Shown here one piece after another: positions 24,514-35,013 of a stretch of DNA of 64,000 bases. The notes under the pieces were generated by a model, which made no database searches, had not been told where the DNA came from, and worked only from the letters and a program-made list of their open reading frames with translations. The position numbers and the translations under genes are program-made. Origin of the DNA: Brevibacterium ihuae (GTDB taxonomy: Bacteria; Actinomycetota; Actinomycetes; Actinomycetales; Brevibacteriaceae); the NCBI RefSeq assembly GCF_900184225.1, contig NZ_FXWZ01000002.1:336936-400935 (forward strand). The letters run 5' to 3'. Within the stretch, counting starts at the first letter, position 1; the number at the start of each line of letters is the position of its first letter.

Positions 24514-26133
24514 TCAGCTCTCGAAGCCGAAGGCCTCGAGGATGCGCTCGATCCCGCTCGCCCGCTCACGGAGGTGGAGGCGCAGCAGCGGGCGCCCGCG
24601 CGAGAGGAGGACCTGGGCATCGCCGGCGGCCTGCGCGCGCTGGAGCTGGCCGAAGGTGAACTCGCGTCCGGGGATGAGGAGATCGGCCCGCGCATCCGCG
24701 GTGATCTGGAGGAATACCCCGTTGGGGTGCCCGCCCTTGTGGTACTGGCCCGTCGAGTGGAGATAGCGGGGTCCGAAGCCGAAGGTCGTCTGCAGCCCGG
24801 TGCGGAGCGCGGCCGCCTGCCGGATGAGCTCCGCGCGGGCGTCGCCGGTCCGGTCGAGATAGGCCTGGATCGCGAAGTACCCGTACTCGTCGGCACTGTC
24901 GGCGAGAGCCCGCAGCGCGTCCTCGAGCGAGTCCGCGCCGTCGAGGAGCTCGGCGGTGCCGAAGACGGCGATGTCGCCGTCGAGGAAGGCCGGCTCCTCG
25001 GCCTCGCCGCCGAGCCCGCTCTCGAGCATGTCCCGGGCACCGGCCTTCGCGGCCTCGACGTCGGGCTGGTTGAAGGGGTTGATCCCGATGCTGTAGCCGG
25101 CGATCGCGGTCGCGTACTCCCACAGGAGGAACTGCGCGCCGAGCGGCTCGTCCACCGCGCACGCGAATCCGGAGATCGGCTGGTGGGTGCCGACCGCCTG
25201 CCCGATGAAGAGGAGCATTGCGTCGGCCCGGGCATCGGCGAAGCCGGGGGCGTCGACCGACTCGACGACGACGGGGAGGATCCCCTCGCCGTCCTTGCCG
25301 GTCGATTCCGCGATGAGCTGCTCGAGCCAGGCCCCGAGCCCGATGATCGGGGTCGAGGTCGGGGCGACGACGAGCTTCTCGGTGTCGCGCGCATGGGCGA
25401 CGCCGAGGAAGGCGCCGAGCTGGAGCGCGGGGTTCGTCGGCTCGTCGGCGCCGAGCGCCGGCGCGATCGCCTGCGCCTCGGCGAGCAGTGAGGCGACGTC
25501 GGCCCCGGCGAGACCCGCCGGGACGAGGCCGAAGGCGCTGAGCGCACTGTACCGGCCGCCGACCTCGGGGTTCGCGAGGAAGACCTTCCGATAGCCGAGC
25601 TCGCGTGCGAGGTCGTGGAGCGGGGACCCGGGATCGGTGACGACGACGATGCGGGAGGCGGGATCGATGCCGGCCGCCTCGAAGGCGGCGGAGAAGGCCC
25701 GCCGGTGCGAATCGGTCTCGACGGTCGACCCCGACTTCGAGGACACGACGAGCACGGTGCGCGACAGGTCGGTGCCGATCGCCTCGGCGATCTGGCCCGA
25801 ATCGGTCGTGTCGAGGACCTCGAGCTCGACGCCGGCGGTGGCGCAGATGACCTCGGGGGCGAGCGAGGACCCGCCCATGCCGGCGAGGGTGACGATGTCG
25901 ACGCCCTCGGCGAGCAGCTCGCTGCGGAGCTCGGCGATCTCCGCGACGAGACCGGCCGAGGCGGTGGGCAGGTCGACCCAGCCGAGGCGCCGGGAGGCCT
26001 CCGGTGCGGCCGCGTCGCCCCACAGGGTGCCGTCGCCGACGGTGATGCGGGAGGCGACGTGGGCGGCGATGAGGTCGCGGACCTCGTCGTCGAACTCCGC
26101 GGGGGAGGGGTAGCCGAAATCGATGGGGCTCAT
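24514..26133 (-). CDS. pgi: Glucose-6-phosphate isomerase
   Basis: A 539-residue Pgi with two SIS folds, interconverting glucose-6-phosphate and fructose-6-phosphate. Motifs include [13 protein letters not shown], the phosphate-binding [12 protein letters not shown], and [12 protein letters not shown]. The C-terminal half contains [15 protein letters not shown]. The start ATG overlaps the tal stop, so it is the last gene of a tkt-tal-pgi operon. Such short Pgi proteins with weak similarity to E. coli Pgi are usual in actinobacteria. Confidence 0.93.
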   Translation of the reverse strand: MSPIDFGYPSPAEFDDEVRDLIAAHVASRITVGDGTLWGDAAAPEASRRLGWVDLPTASAGLVAEIAELRSELLAEGVDIVTLAGMGGSSLAPEVICATAGVELEVLDTTDSGQIAEAIGTDLSRTVLVVSSKSGSTVETDSHRRAFSAAFEAAGIDPASRIVVVTDPGSPLHDLARELGYRKVFLANPEVGGRYSALSAFGLVPAGLAGADVASLLAEAQAIAPALGADEPTNPALQLGAFLGVAHARDTEKLVVAPTSTPIIGLGAWLEQLIAESTGKDGEGILPVVVESVDAPGFADARADAMLLFIGQAVGTHQPISGFACAVDEPLGAQFLLWEYATAIAGYSIGINPFNQPDVEAAKAGARDMLESGLGGEAEEPAFLDGDIAVFGTAELLDGADSLEDALRALADSADEYGYFAIQAYLDRTGDARAELIRQAAALRTGLQTTFGFGPRYLHSTGQYHKGGHPNGVFLQITADARADLLIPGREFTFGQLQRAQAAGDAQVLLSRGRPLLRLHLRERASGIERILEAFGFES

Positions 26134-27239
26134 GAGCGGACTCCTTCCAGCTGGGTGCGGACCGTGGCGAGGAGCTCGTCCCAGCTCGCATCGAACTTCT
26201 CCAGGCCCTCGGCCTCGAGCTGCGCCATGACTTCGGCGTAGTCGATGCCGAGCGCGGCGAGGCGGTCGAAGAGCTCGTTCGCGGCACCGTAGCCCGTGCT
26301 CGCGGTCTCGCCGTCGACGACGCCGTGATCGGCGAACGCGTCGAGGGTGGCCTGCGGCATGGTGTTGACGGTGCCGGCGGCGACGAGCTCGCTGACGTAG
26401 AGGGTGTCCGGGTACTCCGGGTTCTTCGTCCCGGTGGACGCCCACAGCGGGCGCTGGGCATTCGCCCCGGCGGCCTCGAGGACCTCGAAGCGCTCGCTCG
26501 TGAAGAGCTGGCCGGCGATCTGATGCGCGAGCCGGCAGTTCGCGATCCCGGCCCGCCCGCGGAGTGCGAGCGCCTCGGGGGTGCCGAGCGCGGTGAGCCG
26601 GGAATCGATCTCGGTGTCGACGCGGGAGACGAAGATCGAGGCGACGGAGTGGATCCCGGCGAGGTCGATGCCGGCCTCGCGCGCCCGCTCGAGGCCGCTG
26701 ATGTAGGCCTCGACGACCTTGCGGTAGCGGTCGAGGGCGAAGACGAGGGTGACGTTGACGCTGATGCCGCGGGCGACGACGTGGGTGATCGCCGGGAGCC
26801 CCTCGAGCGTGGCCGGGATCTTGATCATGACGTTCGGCCGGTTGATCGTCTCCCACAGCCGCACCGCGTGCTCGACCGTGGCGTCGGAGTCGCGCGCCGC
26901 CGAGGGCGGGACCTCGATCGACACCCGCCCGTCGACCCCGCCGGAGGCGCGGTAGACCGGCTCGAGGATGTCGGCGGCCTTGGCGACGTCATCGCTCGTC
27001 AGCGCCTCGACGGTGTCCTCGAGAGAGGTGTGCGCGCGGGCGAGCGGCTCGAGCTGCGCGGCGTAGGCCTCGCTGTCGGCGAGGGCGGCGGCGAAGATCG
27101 TCGGATTGGTCGTCACCCCCACGACGTTCCGGTCCTCGACGAGCGCGGCCAGGCTGCCCGAGGTGATCCGCGACCGGGACAGGTCGTCGAGCCAGATCGA
27201 GACGCCGGCGCGGGAGAGCTGGGCCAGGGGGGAGGTCAT
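26130..27239 (-). CDS. tal: Transaldolase
   Basis: A 369-residue TIM-barrel transaldolase of the pentose-phosphate pathway, transferring a dihydroxyacetone unit. Motifs are [12 protein letters not shown] near residue 43 and the Schiff-base lysine in NVMIKIPAT. Two ATGs six bases apart could start it. The one at 27245 overlaps the tkt stop, but the AAAGG site directly abuts it; 27239 has a workable spacing and is preferred. Confidence 0.95.
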   Translation of the reverse strand: MTSPLAQLSRAGVSIWLDDLSRSRITSGSLAALVEDRNVVGVTTNPTIFAAALADSEAYAAQLEPLARAHTSLEDTVEALTSDDVAKAADILEPVYRASGGVDGRVSIEVPPSAARDSDATVEHAVRLWETINRPNVMIKIPATLEGLPAITHVVARGISVNVTLVFALDRYRKVVEAYISGLERAREAGIDLAGIHSVASIFVSRVDTEIDSRLTALGTPEALALRGRAGIANCRLAHQIAGQLFTSERFEVLEAAGANAQRPLWASTGTKNPEYPDTLYVSELVAAGTVNTMPQATLDAFADHGVVDGETASTGYGAANELFDRLAALGIDYAEVMAQLEAEGLEKFDASWDELLATVRTQLEGVRS

Positions 27240-27241
27240 GG

Positions 27242-29320
27242 TCATCCTTTCGCAACGGTGAGCGCCTCGTCCGCGGCCGCCACGACCGCGTCCGCGGTGA
27301 TGCCGAACTCGGTGTAGAGGCGCTGGTAGTCGGCGGAGGCGCCGAAGTGCTCGAGGGACACTGCGCGCCCGTGCGAGCCGAGGTAGCGGTGCCAGCTCAT
27401 CGCGGTCGCGGCCTCGATGCTCACGCGGGCGGTGACGGCCGTGGGCAGGACGGACTCGCGGTACTCCGCGGGCTCGGCGTCGAACCACTCGTGGCTCGGC
27501 ATCGACACGACCCGCACGCGGGTGCCGCGCTCGGTGAGCGTCGCCGCCGCCTCGAGGGCGATGGCGACCTCGGAGCCCGACGCCATGACGATGACCTCGG
27601 GCTCGCCCGCGCAGTCCTGGAGGACGTACCCGCCGCGCGCCGCCTCGGCGGCCGGGGCGAGGGTCTCGCGATCGAGGACCGGGACCGCCTGCCGGGTGAG
27701 GATGAGGCCGGTGGGGCCGTCGGTGCGGTCGAGGATCCGGCGCCAGGCCACCGCGGTCTCGTTCGCGTCGGCCGGGCGGACCACGTCGAGCCCGGGGATC
27801 GCGCGGAGCGCACTCAGGTGCTCGACGGGCTGGTGGGTCGGTCCGTCCTCTCCGAGCCCGATCGAGTCGTGGGTCCACACGAACACCGTCGGCAGCTGCT
27901 GGAGGGCGGCGAGCCGCACCGCAGGGCGCTGGTAGTCGCTGAACACGAGGAAGGTCCCGTTGTACGGACGGGTCGGGCCGTGGAGGGCGATGCCGTTGCA
28001 CACGAGTCCGGCGGCGAACTCGCGGATGCCGAAGTGGATGTTCCGTCCGTACGGGGTGCCGGAGAACATCTCCGAGCTCCGGTCGGTCGGGAGGAAGGAC
28101 GGCTCGCCCTTGATGAGGGTGTTGTTCGATCCTGCGAGGTCGGCGGACCCGCCCCACAGCTCCGGCAGGAGCGGGGCGAGCGCATTGATGACCTGGCCGG
28201 AGGCGGCGCGGGTGGCGATGCCCGTGGCGGACGCCTCGAACACCGGCAGCGCCTCGTCGAGGCCCGCGGGCAGCTCCCCCGCCTGCAGGCGGTCGAGGAG
28301 TGCGGCGCGCTCGGGCTGCGCGGTGCGCCAGGCGGCGAAGCGCTCCTCCCAGTCGGCGTGCGCGCGGGCACCCCGCTCGCGGACTCCGCGGGCGTGCTCG
28401 AGGACGGCGGGGTCGACGAAGAACTGCTCGGCCGGATCGAAGCCGAGGAGCTCCTTCGTCGCCGCGATCTCCGTCTCGCCGAGGGCGGCGCCGTGCGAGG
28501 CACCGGTGCCCTGGGCGGTGGGGGCGGGCCACGCGATGATCGTCGAGAGGCGGATGAACGAGGGACGGGGGTCCCGCTGGGCGGCGTCGAGCGCGGCGGC
28601 GAGCGCGTCGATGTCCTCCCGGTACTCCGTGCGCCCTTGGGTGAAGTCGACGTGCTCGACGTGCCAGCCGTAGGTGGCGTAGCGGGCGCTCGTGTCCTCG
28701 GTGAAGGCGATCGAGGTGTCGTCCTCGATCGAGATCCGGTTGTCGTCCCAGATGACGATGAGGTTGCCGAGCTCCTGGGTGCCGGCGAGCGAGGACGCCT
28801 CGGAGGACACGCCCTCCTGGAGGTCGCCGTCGGAGGCGAGCACGTAGATGCGGTGGTCGAACACCGATTCGCCCGCCGGGGCGTCGGGGTCGAGGAGGCC
28901 GCGCTCGCGCCGGGCGGCCATCGCCATGCCGACGGCCGAGGCGAGGCCCGAGCCGAGGGGGCCGGTGGTGATCTCCACCCCGGCGGTGTGCCCGACCTCC
29001 GGGTGCCCGGGGGTGAGCGATCCCCACTGGCGCAGCTCCCGGAGATCATCGAGCTCGAGGCCGTAGCCGGAGAGGAAGAGCTGGACGTACTGCGTGAGGC
29101 TCGAGTGCCCGGCGGAGAGCACGAAGCGGTCGCGGCCGATCCACGTCGGATCGGCCGGATCGTGGACCATGGTGTGCTGGTACAGCGTGTAGGCGACGGG
29201 CGCGAGGCTCATCGCGGTGCCCGGGTGACCGTTGCCGGCCTTCTGAACGGCGTCCGCAGCGAGCAGACGTGCGGTATCGACAGCCGTGGTGTCCTTCGCG
29301 GACCAGGTCACAGGGCTCAT
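27242..29320 (-). CDS. tkt: Transketolase
   Basis: A 692-residue thiamine-diphosphate enzyme that moves two-carbon units in the pentose-phosphate pathway. It shows [12 protein letters not shown], the ThDP motif [15 protein letters not shown] ending near DDNRIS, and [20 protein letters not shown] in the pyrimidine-binding domain. ATG 29320 ([10 protein letters not shown]) fits the usual length; only a distant AGGACAG lies upstream. It is first in the minus-strand tkt-tal-pgi operon and divergent from ctaB with a 161-base gap. The zwf-opcA-pgl genes, often adjacent in actinobacteria, are not here. Confidence 0.96.
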   Translation of the reverse strand: MSPVTWSAKDTTAVDTARLLAADAVQKAGNGHPGTAMSLAPVAYTLYQHTMVHDPADPTWIGRDRFVLSAGHSSLTQYVQLFLSGYGLELDDLRELRQWGSLTPGHPEVGHTAGVEITTGPLGSGLASAVGMAMAARRERGLLDPDAPAGESVFDHRIYVLASDGDLQEGVSSEASSLAGTQELGNLIVIWDDNRISIEDDTSIAFTEDTSARYATYGWHVEHVDFTQGRTEYREDIDALAAALDAAQRDPRPSFIRLSTIIAWPAPTAQGTGASHGAALGETEIAATKELLGFDPAEQFFVDPAVLEHARGVRERGARAHADWEERFAAWRTAQPERAALLDRLQAGELPAGLDEALPVFEASATGIATRAASGQVINALAPLLPELWGGSADLAGSNNTLIKGEPSFLPTDRSSEMFSGTPYGRNIHFGIREFAAGLVCNGIALHGPTRPYNGTFLVFSDYQRPAVRLAALQQLPTVFVWTHDSIGLGEDGPTHQPVEHLSALRAIPGLDVVRPADANETAVAWRRILDRTDGPTGLILTRQAVPVLDRETLAPAAEAARGGYVLQDCAGEPEVIVMASGSEVAIALEAAATLTERGTRVRVVSMPSHEWFDAEPAEYRESVLPTAVTARVSIEAATAMSWHRYLGSHGRAVSLEHFGASADYQRLYTEFGITADAVVAAADEALTVAKG

Positions 29321-29428
29321 GGCAGGGCATCTGTCCTTCAGCTCGGGGGTCGTCGTCACCGACTCTACCGGGTGGTCCGCAGTGTGCGGAACCGCGGCGG
29401 CGGAAGTGGAAATAAACCTGGTGAGCGG

Positions 29429-29434
29429 TAGGAT
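29429..29434 (+). promoter_or_regulatory. Candidate -10 box of ctaB
   Basis: TAGGAT, 47 bases before the ctaB GTG, in the divergent tkt/ctaB intergenic region. A GAGGAAGAG ribosome-binding site follows within the leader. Confidence 0.35.
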
Positions 29435-29481
29435 GGTGGGAATCCTTCGCACAGGTGTCCAGAGGAAGAGATCGCCCCGAC

Positions 29482-30462
29482 GTGAGCAGTGAACAGCAGC
29501 ATGCGACCGGATCCGTCGAGCGGCCGCTGCAGCGGACCATCGACGAATCCCGGATCCAGTCCCGCGCCGGCGGCCGCAGCCGGTTCATGGCCTTCGTCGC
29601 GCTCACCAAGCCCCGGGTGATCGAGCTCCTCCTCGTCACCACCGCGCCGGTGATGTTCCTCGCCGCGCAGGGCATGCCGAACCTCGGCCTCGTCCTCGCC
29701 ACCCTCGTCGGCGGCTCGGCGGCCGCCGCCTCGGCCTCGGTCTTCAACTGCATCCTCGACCGCGACATCGACGCGAAGATGCGGCGCACCGAGAACCGTC
29801 CGCTCGTCACGGGCGAGGTCACGCTCCGCGAAGCGGTGATCTTCGCGTTCGCGCTCGGCATCGGCTCGATCTTCTGGATGGGCGGCTTCACCAACTGGGT
29901 CGCCGCCGGCCTCACCGCCGTCGCGATCCTCCTCTACGTCGTGTTCTACACGATCATGCTCAAGCGCCACACCGCGCAGAACATCGTGTGGGGCGGGGCC
30001 GCGGGCTGCATGCCGGTGCTCATCGGCTGGTCGGCGGTCACGGGCTCGCTCGCTTGGGAGCCGCTCATCCTGTTCCTCGTCGTGTTCTTCTGGACGCCCC
30101 CGCACTACTGGCCGCTCGCCATCAAGTACAAGGCGGACTACGACGCCGCCGGGGTGCCGATGCTCCCCTCGAAGGTGCCGCCCACGACGGTCGGCCGGCA
30201 GATCCTCGTCTACGGCTGGCTGATGGTCGCCGCGAGCCTCGCCCTCATCCCCGTCGCCCCCATGGGCCCGCTCTACATCGCCGTCGCCGTGCTCTCCGGC
30301 GCGTGGTTCATGTACCTCTGCTACGGGCTGACCTCCCGCGCGAAGCAGGGCTTCCAGGGCACCCAGCTGCGGGCCATGAAGGTCTTCCACGGCTCGATCA
30401 CCTACCTGTCGGTCCTCTTCCTCGCGATCGCGATCGACCCCTTCGTCAACCCGTTCGTCTGA
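29482..30462 (+). CDS. ctaB: Protohaem IX farnesyltransferase
   Basis: A 326-residue UbiA-superfamily prenyltransferase that converts haem b to haem o for aa3-type cytochrome oxidase. The prenyl-diphosphate-binding motif NCILDRDIDAKMRRTENRPL and the second Asp motif YKADYDAAGVPML are present among about nine membrane helices. GTG 29482 is favoured by the GAGGAAGAG site, giving a hydrophilic N-terminal tail of ~35 residues. The next step enzyme, ctaA, is 4.5 kb away. Confidence 0.95.
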   Translation: MSSEQQHATGSVERPLQRTIDESRIQSRAGGRSRFMAFVALTKPRVIELLLVTTAPVMFLAAQGMPNLGLVLATLVGGSAAAASASVFNCILDRDIDAKMRRTENRPLVTGEVTLREAVIFAFALGIGSIFWMGGFTNWVAAGLTAVAILLYVVFYTIMLKRHTAQNIVWGGAAGCMPVLIGWSAVTGSLAWEPLILFLVVFFWTPPHYWPLAIKYKADYDAAGVPMLPSKVPPTTVGRQILVYGWLMVAASLALIPVAPMGPLYIAVAVLSGAWFMYLCYGLTSRAKQGFQGTQLRAMKVFHGSITYLSVLFLAIAIDPFVNPFV

Positions 30463-30491
30463 GGCTCCTTCCGGCTCTCCCGCCGTCCCGA

Positions 30492-30497
30492 TAGCAT
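30492..30497 (+). promoter_or_regulatory. Candidate -10 box for leaderless methyltransferase
   Basis: TAGCAT followed by six bases and ATG 30504. Confidence 0.4.
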
Positions 30498-30503
30498 CGG
30501 GGG

Positions 30504-31301
30504 ATGGAGATGTCGACGAAGGATTTCTGGGAAGACCGGCTCGCCTCCGACTGGACGGAGACCGGAGTCGGCTATCGCGCCCTCGGCAAGGCCTTCAACG
30601 TCTGGATGTACCGCGTGCGGCGCGAGGTGTTCCTCGCGGAGATGGAGCGCGCACCGCTCGACATCCCCGCCTCCGCGGTGTTCGACATCGGCTCCGGAAC
30701 CGGCTTCTACGTCGATCTGTGGCGCGAGCTCGGCGCTCCCTCGGTGACCGGCTCGGACATCACGTCGTCAGCCGTGCGGAACCTCCGCGAGCGCTTCCCG
30801 GACGAGGAGTTCCACGTCTTCGACGCCGCGTCCCCCGAGCTCCCGGTGGCGGCCGGATCGTACGACATCGTGTCCGCGATGGACATGCTCTTCCACATCA
30901 CCGATGACGCCGGGCACGCGCAGGCGCTCCGCAACGCCGCGGCACTGCTCCGCCCCGGCGGCCACTTCGTCTTCAGCGAGAACTTCCTCTTCGGTCCCGA
31001 GCAGCGCGGACCGCGCCAGGTCAACCGCTCGATGCACACGATCGAGCGGGAGCTCGCCGCGGCCGGCCTCGAACCGATCCGGCACACCCCGATGTTCGTC
31101 CTCATGAACGCCCAGGTCGACGCCCAATGCCTGCGGCGCCGCGCGTGGGCGGTCGTCATGCGCTCCCTCGTCGCCGCGGGCCTCGGGGGACTCGCCGGAC
31201 GGCTCCTCCACCCGCTCGAGCTCAGGCTCGTGCGCTCGCGCACCGAGGGACCGAGCACCGAGCTCATGATCTGCCGGAAGGTCGGGGAGCCGCAGGGCTA
31301 G
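30504..31301 (+). CDS. Class I SAM-dependent methyltransferase
   Basis: A 265-residue Rossmann-fold methyltransferase of unknown substrate. Motif I is VFDIGSGTGFYVDLW (residues ~58-72), then TGSDITSSAV, the acidic SYDIVSAMDMLFHI, and the post-motif LLRPGGHFVFSENF. It resembles small-molecule methyltransferases with a C-terminal basic helix region. ATG 30504 is chosen from the TAGCAT box six bases upstream; ATG 30510, preceded by GGGGGATGGAG, is a close alternative. Its last four bases overlap the end of the convergent ABC transporter gene. Confidence 0.82.
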   Translation: MEMSTKDFWEDRLASDWTETGVGYRALGKAFNVWMYRVRREVFLAEMERAPLDIPASAVFDIGSGTGFYVDLWRELGAPSVTGSDITSSAVRNLRERFPDEEFHVFDAASPELPVAAGSYDIVSAMDMLFHITDDAGHAQALRNAAALLRPGGHFVFSENFLFGPEQRGPRQVNRSMHTIERELAAAGLEPIRHTPMFVLMNAQVDAQCLRRRAWAVVMRSLVAAGLGGLAGRLLHPLELRLVRSRTEGPSTELMICRKVGEPQG

Positions 31302-33211
31302 TCGTCGAGGTCGTCGAGCGAGCCCCCGGCGGCGAGCTGGGCGGCATGGAGCTCGGCGTAGGCGCCGCCCCGGGCGAGGAGCTCGGAGTGGGAGCCCTGC
31401 TCGACGATGTCGCCGTGGGCCATGACGAGGATCGTGTCGGCGTCGCGAATCGTCGACAGCCGGTGCGCGATGACGAAGCTCGTCCGCCCCGCGCGCAGCG
31501 ACTGCATCGCCTGCTGGAGGAGGAGCTCGGTCCGGGTGTCGACCGAGGACGTCGCCTCGTCGAGGATGAGCACGGCGGGCTTCGTGAGGAAGGCCCGCGC
31601 GATGGTGATGAGCTGGCGCTCTCCCTGCGACAGGTTCCCGCCGTCGTCATCGATGACGGTGTCGTAGCCCTCGGGCAGGGTGCGCACGACGTGATCGACG
31701 TAGCACGCCTCGGCCGCCGCCACGACCTCCTCCCGGGTGGCCCCGGGCTTGCCGTAGGCGATGTTCTCCTCGATCGTCCCGCCGAACAGCCACGTGTCCT
31801 GGAGCACCATGCCCATGTGGGAGCGGAGCTCGGAGCGGCGCAGGTCCGCGATGTCCACGCCGTCGAAGGTGATCCGGCCGGAGTCCACCTCGTAGAACCG
31901 CATGAGGAGGTTGACGAGCGTCGTCTTCCCCGCCCCGGTGTGGCCGACGATCGCCGTCGTCGTGCCCGGTGCGGCGCGCAGGCCGAGGTCGGTGATGAGG
32001 GGTGCGTCGCGGGAGTAGCCGAAGGCGACGTGCTCGAAGGCGATCTCCCCGCGCGGGCGCTCGGGCAGGGTCGCGGTGCCGGTGTCCGGGGTCTCCTCCG
32101 GATAGCCGAGGAGCTCGAACACGCGCTCCGCGCAGGCCGCCGCGGACTGGAGCTGCGCCGCCATGCCGCCGAGCTGCGCGAGCGGCTGGGAGAACTGGCG
32201 GGAGTACTGGATGAATGCCTGCACGGTCCCGAGCCGGAGCTGGCCCGAGGCGACCTGGAGGGCGCCGACGACCGCGATCCCGACGTAGACGAGGTTCCCG
32301 ATGAACTGCATCGCCGGCATCATGAGCCCGGAGAGCATCTGGGCGGAGAAGGAGGCCCGATAGACGTCGTCGTTCTCCGCGTCGAAGCGCTCCTTGGTCA
32401 CCCGGTCGCGGCCGTACACGGTGATGAGGTCGTGACCGGTGATCGACTCCTCGACGCGGGAGTTGAGGACGCCGGTGGCCTTCCACTGCGCCTGGAACTG
32501 GCGCTGCGAGCGGATCCCGAGGAGGCCGATGACGAGCGCGGTGAGCGGCACGGTGATGAGGGTGACGAGCGTGAGCTGCCACGACAGCGCGAACATCATC
32601 CCGAGGACGCCGACGACGGTGAGCAGGCTCATGACGATCTGCCCGAGCGACTCGCTGAGCACCTGGTTGAGGTTGTCGAGGTCGTTCGTCAGCCGGGAGA
32701 GCACGTCGCCGCGCTTCATCCGGTCGAAGTGCGACAGCGGGAGCGCATGGATCTTCGACTCGACGTCCTCGCGGAGGCGGTACATCACGCGCTGGACGAC
32801 GGAGTTGAGGATCCGGCTCGCGACGAACATCACCAGAGAGCCGAGCAGGTACACCGCGAGGGTGAGCAGGAGCGTCCGGCCGAGCGCGGCGAAGTCGATC
32901 CCGCCACCGGGCACGATCTCCATCGCGGCGACCATGTCGGCCATCGTCGTGTCGCCGGCGGCGCGGAGGTCGGCGACGACCTCGGCCTGGGACCGGCCGC
33001 CCTCCATCCGGCCGGACACCCAGCCCTCGTAGACGAGGTTCGTCGCCTGTCCGAGGACGAGCGGGCCGAGCACGGTGAAGACCATGCCGACAGCGTTGAG
33101 GACGATGGCGCCGACGACAGCGAGGGTGAAGGGCCGGAAGCGTCCGAGCAGGCGCCTCATCGTCGGCCCGAAGGCGCGGGCCTTGGCACCCGGTGCATCC
33201 TCCATCGACAT
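31298..33211 (-). CDS. ABC exporter, fused permease-ATPase (consensus half)
   Basis: A 637-residue type IV ABC exporter half: six membrane helices in residues ~25-360, then a nucleotide-binding domain with Walker A GHTGAGKTT, Q-loop VLQDTWLFGG, signature NLSQGERQ, Walker B LILDEATSSVD and switch AHRLST. The catalytic Glu and His are intact. With its upstream partner (one base apart) it should form a heterodimeric multidrug- or lipid-type exporter such as LmrCD or TM287/288. The substrate cannot be told. The start at 33211 has an AGGAGG site. Confidence 0.92.
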   Translation of the reverse strand: MSMEDAPGAKARAFGPTMRRLLGRFRPFTLAVVGAIVLNAVGMVFTVLGPLVLGQATNLVYEGWVSGRMEGGRSQAEVVADLRAAGDTTMADMVAAMEIVPGGGIDFAALGRTLLLTLAVYLLGSLVMFVASRILNSVVQRVMYRLREDVESKIHALPLSHFDRMKRGDVLSRLTNDLDNLNQVLSESLGQIVMSLLTVVGVLGMMFALSWQLTLVTLITVPLTALVIGLLGIRSQRQFQAQWKATGVLNSRVEESITGHDLITVYGRDRVTKERFDAENDDVYRASFSAQMLSGLMMPAMQFIGNLVYVGIAVVGALQVASGQLRLGTVQAFIQYSRQFSQPLAQLGGMAAQLQSAAACAERVFELLGYPEETPDTGTATLPERPRGEIAFEHVAFGYSRDAPLITDLGLRAAPGTTTAIVGHTGAGKTTLVNLLMRFYEVDSGRITFDGVDIADLRRSELRSHMGMVLQDTWLFGGTIEENIAYGKPGATREEVVAAAEACYVDHVVRTLPEGYDTVIDDDGGNLSQGERQLITIARAFLTKPAVLILDEATSSVDTRTELLLQQAMQSLRAGRTSFVIAHRLSTIRDADTILVMAHGDIVEQGSHSELLARGGAYAELHAAQLAAGGSLDDLDD

Positions 33212-33212
33212 C

Positions 33213-34946
33213 TCAGACCTCCTCTCCGGTCGCCGCGGCGGCCTGCGAGTCGATGATCTCCCGGTAGACCGGGTTCGACTCCGCGAGCTCCGCATGGGTG
33301 CCGAGGCCGACGATCCGGCCCTCGTCGAGCACGAGGATGGCGTCGGCGTCGCGCGCGGTCGCGATCCGCTGGGCGACGATGATCATCGTCGCGTCGACGT
33401 CCCGGGCGAGGGCGGCGCGCAGCGCCTTGTCGGTCGCGGTGTCGAGGGCGGAGAACGAGTCGTCGAAGACGAGGATCCGCGGACGTCCGACGAGTGCGCG
33501 GGCGATCGCGATGCGCTGCCGCTGGCCGCCGGACAGATTGGTGCCGCCCTGGGTGAGCTCGTGGTCGAGCCCGTCGGGGAGTTCGCGGACGAAGGTCGCC
33601 TGCGCGGTGTCGAGAGCGGCCCACATCGCGGCCTCGTCGGCGTCGGGGGCGGCGAACCGCAGGGTGTCGGCGATGGTCCCGGAGAACAGGTACGCCTGCT
33701 GCGGGACGAAGCCGGTCTGTGCGTGGAGCACCGCGGGATCGAGGTCGCGGACGTCCGCGCCGCCGACCCGCACCGTTCCGGTGTCGGCGTCGATGAGCCG
33801 CACGATGAGCGCGGCGAGGGTGGTCTTGCCCGATCCGGTGGCCCCGACGATCGCGAGCGTCGAACCGGCGGGGACCCGCACGTCGATGTCGCGCAGCACC
33901 GTCTCCTCGGCCCCCGGATAGCGGTACCCGACCCCGGAGAGCTCGACCTCGCCGGGTGCAGGGGTCTCCGTCCGGGTGCCGGAGAAGTCGATCGTCACCG
34001 GGGAGTCGACGACCGCGAGGATGCGACCAGCGGAGACCGCGGCGCGCGGGATCATCATCGCCATGAAGGAGGCGATCATCACGCCCATGAGGATCATGAG
34101 GAGGTACTGGATGAAGGCCATGAGAGTGCCGACCCCGAGCGTGCCGGCCTCCACCTCGAAGGCGCCGAACCAGACGACGGCGGCCGACGCCGCGCCGATG
34201 ATGAACATCACGAGCGGGAACATCAGGGCGAACAGCCGGCCGACCCGGAGATTCGCGTCGGTGACCGCGCGGTTGGCGTCCCCGAAGCGCGCGGCCTCGG
34301 CGGGTTCGCGGACGAAGGCGCGGATGACGCGGATCCCGGTGAGCTGCTGGCGGGTGACCGAGTTGAGGGCGTCGATGCGCTCCTGCATGACGGCGAAGGA
34401 CGGGACCATGCGGGAGACGAGGAACGCCATGACGACGCCGAGCACGACGACGGTGACGACGACGATCCACGACAGCCGGAAGCTCTCCGCGAGCGCCATG
34501 ACGATCCCGCCGAGCGCCATGAGCGGGGCCATGACGAGCATCGTGGCGCTGAGCACGACGAACTGCTGGACCTGTCGGATGTCGTTGGTGTTGCGCGTGA
34601 TGAGACCCGCGGCGGAGAAGCGGGACACGTCCTGGTGGCCCATGTCGACGACGTGGTGGAAGACGTCGCGGCGGAGGTCGCGGGCGGCGGACATCGCGCA
34701 CTTCGCCCCGCAGTAGATCGCGATCCCGTTGCACACGAGCTGAGCGACGGCGACGACGACCATCCAGCCGCCGTAGGCCCACACCGTCGGGACGTCGCCG
34801 CGGGCGACGCCCTCGTCGATCATCCGTGCGTTGAGCGTCGGGATGAGGAGCAGACCGAAGGACTGGAGGGCCTGGAAGACGACGACGCCGACGATGAGCC
34901 CGCGGTAGTCGAGGAGGTAGCGGCGGAGGAGCGCGAGAAGAGGCAC
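33213..34946 (-). CDS. ABC exporter, fused permease-ATPase (degenerate half)
   Basis: A 577-residue ABC exporter half with the same architecture as its downstream partner. Walker A GATGSGKTT and signature NLSGGQRQR are normal, but Walker B reads ILVFDDSFSALD, with Asp in place of the catalytic Glu, and the switch reads VAQRIATA, with Gln in place of His. These changes mark the degenerate site of heterodimeric exporters. The start is uncertain: a TTG at 34958 has no ribosome-binding site, while GTG 34946 lies six bases after a TTGAAT -10-like box. Confidence 0.9.
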   Translation of the reverse strand: MPLLALLRRYLLDYRGLIVGVVVFQALQSFGLLLIPTLNARMIDEGVARGDVPTVWAYGGWMVVVAVAQLVCNGIAIYCGAKCAMSAARDLRRDVFHHVVDMGHQDVSRFSAAGLITRNTNDIRQVQQFVVLSATMLVMAPLMALGGIVMALAESFRLSWIVVVTVVVLGVVMAFLVSRMVPSFAVMQERIDALNSVTRQQLTGIRVIRAFVREPAEAARFGDANRAVTDANLRVGRLFALMFPLVMFIIGAASAAVVWFGAFEVEAGTLGVGTLMAFIQYLLMILMGVMIASFMAMMIPRAAVSAGRILAVVDSPVTIDFSGTRTETPAPGEVELSGVGYRYPGAEETVLRDIDVRVPAGSTLAIVGATGSGKTTLAALIVRLIDADTGTVRVGGADVRDLDPAVLHAQTGFVPQQAYLFSGTIADTLRFAAPDADEAAMWAALDTAQATFVRELPDGLDHELTQGGTNLSGGQRQRIAIARALVGRPRILVFDDSFSALDTATDKALRAALARDVDATMIIVAQRIATARDADAILVLDEGRIVGLGTHAELAESNPVYREIIDSQAAAATGEEV

Positions 34947-35013
34947 CCGGACATTCAAGCAGACGGGGGCGCCGTGCGCTCACCGGTGACGCTCAGGAGG
35001 GGCGTGGAACGCC

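Noticed and set aside
26325..29431. Long plus-strand frames opposite tal and tkt
   Set aside because: Low-complexity shadow frames; the minus strand encodes full-length tkt and tal.
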